Of a DNA stretch of 7,850 bases, positions 6,901-7,850 are shown one piece after another. Source of the DNA: Acidimicrobiia bacterium (GTDB lineage: Bacteria > Actinomycetota > Acidimicrobiia > IMCC26256 > JACDBD01). Within the stretch, counting starts at the first letter, position 1; every line of letters begins with the position of its first letter. Where the stretch lies: contig JAPSGP010000124.1 of NCBI GenBank assembly GCA_031177445.1, forward strand, positions 1 through 7,850, written 5' to 3'. The notes under the pieces were generated by a model, which worked only from the letters and a program-made list of their open reading frames with translations, was not told where the DNA came from and made no database searches. A program made the position numbers and the translations under genes.

Positions 6901-7229
6901 CCAATCCGGTGGTCGACGCCACCGCAGAGCGCGTGCGCGAGATCCTCGGCGAGCATCCGAACGCAATGGTCGTGCTCGGGTCGCGGGGAAGCAGGGCGAG
7001 GATGATGGCGGAATTCCGCCAGTACTCGCCGTTGGTTCCGATCGGGTCCTACGTCGTGATGGAGGACACGATCGTCAACGGCCACCCGGTGTGGCCGAGC
7101 TTCGGGCCCGGGCCCGGCGAAGCGGTGAAGCGCATCATCAACACCCGGGGGGACTTCGCTCCCGATCCCGACCTGGAGCGCTACGGGCTCACCTTCAACC
7201 CTGACGGGTTCCTTCGGCGCGTGCAGTGA
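3948..7229 (+). CDS. Four-domain fusion: methyltransferase - TylF methyltransferase - GT2 glycosyltransferase - CmcI-like methyltransferase
   Basis: This 1093-residue protein probably makes and O-methylates a sugar unit of a glycan in the cytoplasm. ATG 3948 is chosen because family sequence begins there (MFPFWDLVIAPVLE); the frame stays open back to 3690 but that part is not protein-like. Domain 1, about 1-265: class I SAM methyltransferase, with VEIGALRGET (22-31), LIDGDHNWYTV (D90, D92, H93) and HDVCWPYGRRD (122-132). Domain 2, about 272-550: TylF/MycF type (PF05711), starting RYLDLLKGALLD, with DFVECGTGRGGGAIFMRG (373-390), RIDED (D477, D479) and VIVENQ (E504, N505 where the family usually has Asp-Asp). 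A Pro/Ser/Arg-rich linker follows at about 543-570. Domain 3, about 571-860: GT2 fold with LSVIIVFYN, VIVVENGSNDE, IDGAH (D667, no classical DxD) and GEGSFHQLHGG (801-811). Domain 4, about 895-1093: CmcI/cephalosporin hydroxylase type (PF04989), with TWLGQ, VETGTGDGGRA (939-949), SIDPKK and VMEDTIVNGHPVWPSFGPGPGEA. LGSRGSR (1010-1016) replaces the usual Asp-containing segment. Sugar and methylated positions are unknown. Confidence 0.9.
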   Translation: MFPFWDLVIAPVLEAASARRIVEIGALRGETTELMLERLGADAELHVIDPEPEFDPAEHENQFAGRYTLYRDISHNVLPTLPPMDAALIDGDHNWYTVYHELRMISAVAREAGEPLPVLIMHDVCWPYGRRDLYYAPDRIPEEFRQPYAQRGMRMDRKKLLPGGGLNPTMFNAEMEGGPRNGVMTALDDFMEEYDKPLRRVVLPIYFGLAVVAEEERLERQPELARTLDWLESSEGRARLLDLAESVRLQAMLFQHNVFYHGERQLDRAATRYLDLLKGALLDEHYLDNELRIEHLVRALDRGRKPDMSVLRDPTRFMKPELRELQAVRRSGIYDTNSREIADYFPYTTMGRVRLDQLQEYLDVLRTDSTEGDFVECGTGRGGGAIFMRGFLEAHELDAPQVWVVDRFHAAPRSGPASAPDTNGEPTLADLGSDLNSVRDGFSRFDLLDERVRFVQGEVVDALRDAGIERIALLRIDEDVADDVVAVLEALYDKVVVGGYVIVENQQTPEVQQAVETFRARHEIDEPMERTGWAGAVWRKRRSGTSRPAAQPQSGVLSRPPLARSTPAVGNDLSVIIVFYNMRREAERTLYSLSRAYQQGVDDLDYEVIVVENGSNDEEKLGEELVRSFGAEFRYVDLGHEATPSPVYALNRGLSLARGKTFAFMIDGAHVLTPGVLRFGILGLETYSPAVVATQQWYVGPGQQGDVMQAGYDQAYEDRLFKEIDWPTDGYRLFDIGHFIGDRDWFDGVWESNCLFVPRSLVEQVGAFDETFSQAGGEYANLDLFERLGSSPDVNVTTILGEGSFHQLHGGTTTNELDSDERRRRIAGYAQRYAEIRGRGFRGPGKTMHYVGSGPRAIRTKARRRIAANLFKAAALDPDALPESPQPIPEELSEEFIDALWRSHAWQKTTWLGQSVSQPPTDLLAYQEIITRIRPDWIVETGTGDGGRACFLASICDLLDHGRVLSIDPKKASRPEHPRVTYLKANPVVDATAERVREILGEHPNAMVVLGSRGSRARMMAEFRQYSPLVPIGSYVVMEDTIVNGHPVWPSFGPGPGEAVKRIINTRGDFAPDPDLERYGLTFNPDGFLRRVQ
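5574..5657 (+). other. Low-complexity linker between TylF and glycosyltransferase domains
   Basis: Residues 543-570 of the fusion are rich in Arg, Ser, Pro, Ala and Gly (SGTSRPAAQPQ, SRPPLARSTP) and lack hydrophobic core residues. They lie exactly between the conserved end of the TylF domain (GAVWRKRR) and the first strand of the glycosyltransferase (LSVIIVFYN). This looks like a flexible joint and marks a probable fusion point. Confidence 0.6.
6075..6389 (+). repeat. Paralogous glycosyltransferase module, copy 2 (copy 1 at 10-330)
   Basis: This segment encodes residues 710-814 of the fusion protein and is the counterpart of the segment in the first, truncated gene. The shared blocks AGYDQA-EDRL, DGYRLF and GEG-FHQ-HGG occur in the same order and with nearly the same spacing. 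The copies differ in about 55-60 percent of residues. Confidence 0.75.
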
Positions 7230-7850
7230 CCCCAGTCGCGTCGGAACGTCGCACCTTGAAGCTCTCGTAGCCCATTCGCCGCGCTTCGTCGAAGATCTCG
7301 TGCAGCGAGGACGATGCCGGGGGGAGCGATCCCGCAAGGTCGGCAGGCGCGGGTCCGCGAGCATCGAGCAGCACCCGGTACAGCTCGGCCACGGAGTCGG
7401 GAATCGCTCGGTTTCGGAACGAGGAGTCGAGCTCCCCCGGGGACGGCGCAACGATCGCCGCTGACGCGGCGTCGAGGTCGGGCGCCTCCGGCGCCACGCC
7501 AGCGCCCCGCAGGAACTCGGCGATCACTCCCATCACCGCTGGTGCCTCCTCGACCAGATCGCGGTAGTCGACCACATAGGTCGGCAGCCCCGCAGAGGCG
7601 TGAACCGCCGTTCGGTTGTAGTGCTCCCACAGCGCGAGCCCCAGGTCGGGATCGGTCCCGTTGCGGACCTGGAGCGACCGCGCGACCTCGAGCGGCGAGC
7701 GGAGGATCATCGTGACCGCCAGTGGAGGGTCGAGCACCAACCGCCAGAAGGGAAGCAGGAGGCAAAGGCGAGGGTCCTTCCACATCCATGGCCGGTCGCT
7801 CGGGATCCGTGCCCGGAAGAGCTCGGCGCTTCGAGACTCGAGCGCCGAGC
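7195..7850 (-). CDS. Sulfotransferase-family protein, C-terminal part, 5' end outside window
   Basis: The minus-strand frame is open from the right edge of the window to the TGA at 7197-7195, giving 217 visible residues. An ATG at 7785 is not the likely start: the codons before it read LFRARIPSDRPW and run directly into MWKDPRLCLLLPFW, a continuous conserved segment, so the true start lies beyond 7850. The pattern WKDPRL-LLPFW, then VTMILRSPLEVARSLQVRNG and YVVDYRDLVEEAP, is that of bacterial sulfotransferase-family proteins. The Arg-Ser of ILRSP, near 7696-7701, corresponds to the usual PAPS 3'-phosphate contact. The N-terminal loop that binds the PAPS 5'-phosphosulfate is outside the window. 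Likely role: transfer of sulfate from PAPS to a hydroxyl of a glycan or other acceptor in the cytoplasm. The gene is convergent with the four-domain gene, and their 3' ends overlap by 35 bases (7195-7229). The acceptor is unknown. Confidence 0.8.
   Translation of the reverse strand, partial: SALESRSAELFRARIPSDRPWMWKDPRLCLLLPFWRLVLDPPLAVTMILRSPLEVARSLQVRNGTDPDLGLALWEHYNRTAVHASAGLPTYVVDYRDLVEEAPAVMGVIAEFLRGAGVAPEAPDLDAASAAIVAPSPGELDSSFRNRAIPDSVAELYRVLLDARGPAPADLAGSLPPASSSLHEIFDEARRMGYESFKVRRSDATGVTARAEGTRQG

Noticed and set aside
7181..7789. Alternative minus-strand frame over the sulfotransferase region
   Set aside because: It is Arg/Pro/Gly/Ala-rich and lacks motifs, while the frame ending at 7195 carries WKDPRL and LRSPLEVA of the sulfotransferase family.
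1..7850. Search for CRISPR arrays, insertion sequences, tRNA or rRNA genes and phage-defence genes
   Set aside because: No spaced direct repeats, transposase motifs, terminal inverted repeats, T-loop sequences or defence-type domains were seen. The tandem repeats at 2290-3654 are protein blades.

Overview
The window is GC-rich throughout (roughly two thirds G+C by eye), with coding frames that strongly prefer G or C at the third codon position. Two genes have a TANNNT-type -10 hexamer just upstream of the start and no Shine-Dalgarno sequence, which suggests leaderless transcripts. Together these point to a high-GC actinomycete, possibly an uncultured lineage. That placement is an inference, because no rRNA or taxonomic marker gene is present.

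Layout, left to right. (1) Positions 1-501 hold the 3' end of a family-2-type glycosyltransferase gene that begins outside the window. (2) Positions 554-2026 encode an exported type I (formylglycine) sulfatase, and 2023-3657 encode an exported or membrane-anchored seven-unit SBBP-type beta-propeller. Their stop and start codons overlap as ATGA, so they look like a translationally coupled pair. (3) Positions 3658-3947 are non-coding and end in a possible promoter. (4) Positions 3948-7229 encode a 1093-residue protein with four recognisable domains in one chain: a class I methyltransferase, a TylF/MycF-type O-methyltransferase, a GT2-type glycosyltransferase and a CmcI (cephalosporin hydroxylase)-type methyltransferase fold. 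(5) On the minus strand, 7850-7195 encode the C-terminal part of a PAPS-dependent sulfotransferase-family protein that converges on, and overlaps, the 3' end of the four-domain gene.

Read together, the genes suggest a locus for making and modifying a surface or secreted glycan. Glycosyltransferases add sugars, methyltransferase domains O-methylate them, and a sulfotransferase adds sulfate esters. A secreted sulfatase, possibly working beside the beta-propeller, would remove sulfate outside the cell. The glycosyltransferase module occurs twice in the window, once at the end of the truncated first gene and once inside the fusion, so domain shuffling or duplication is part of the history of the locus. 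No mobile element, CRISPR array, tRNA or rRNA was seen.
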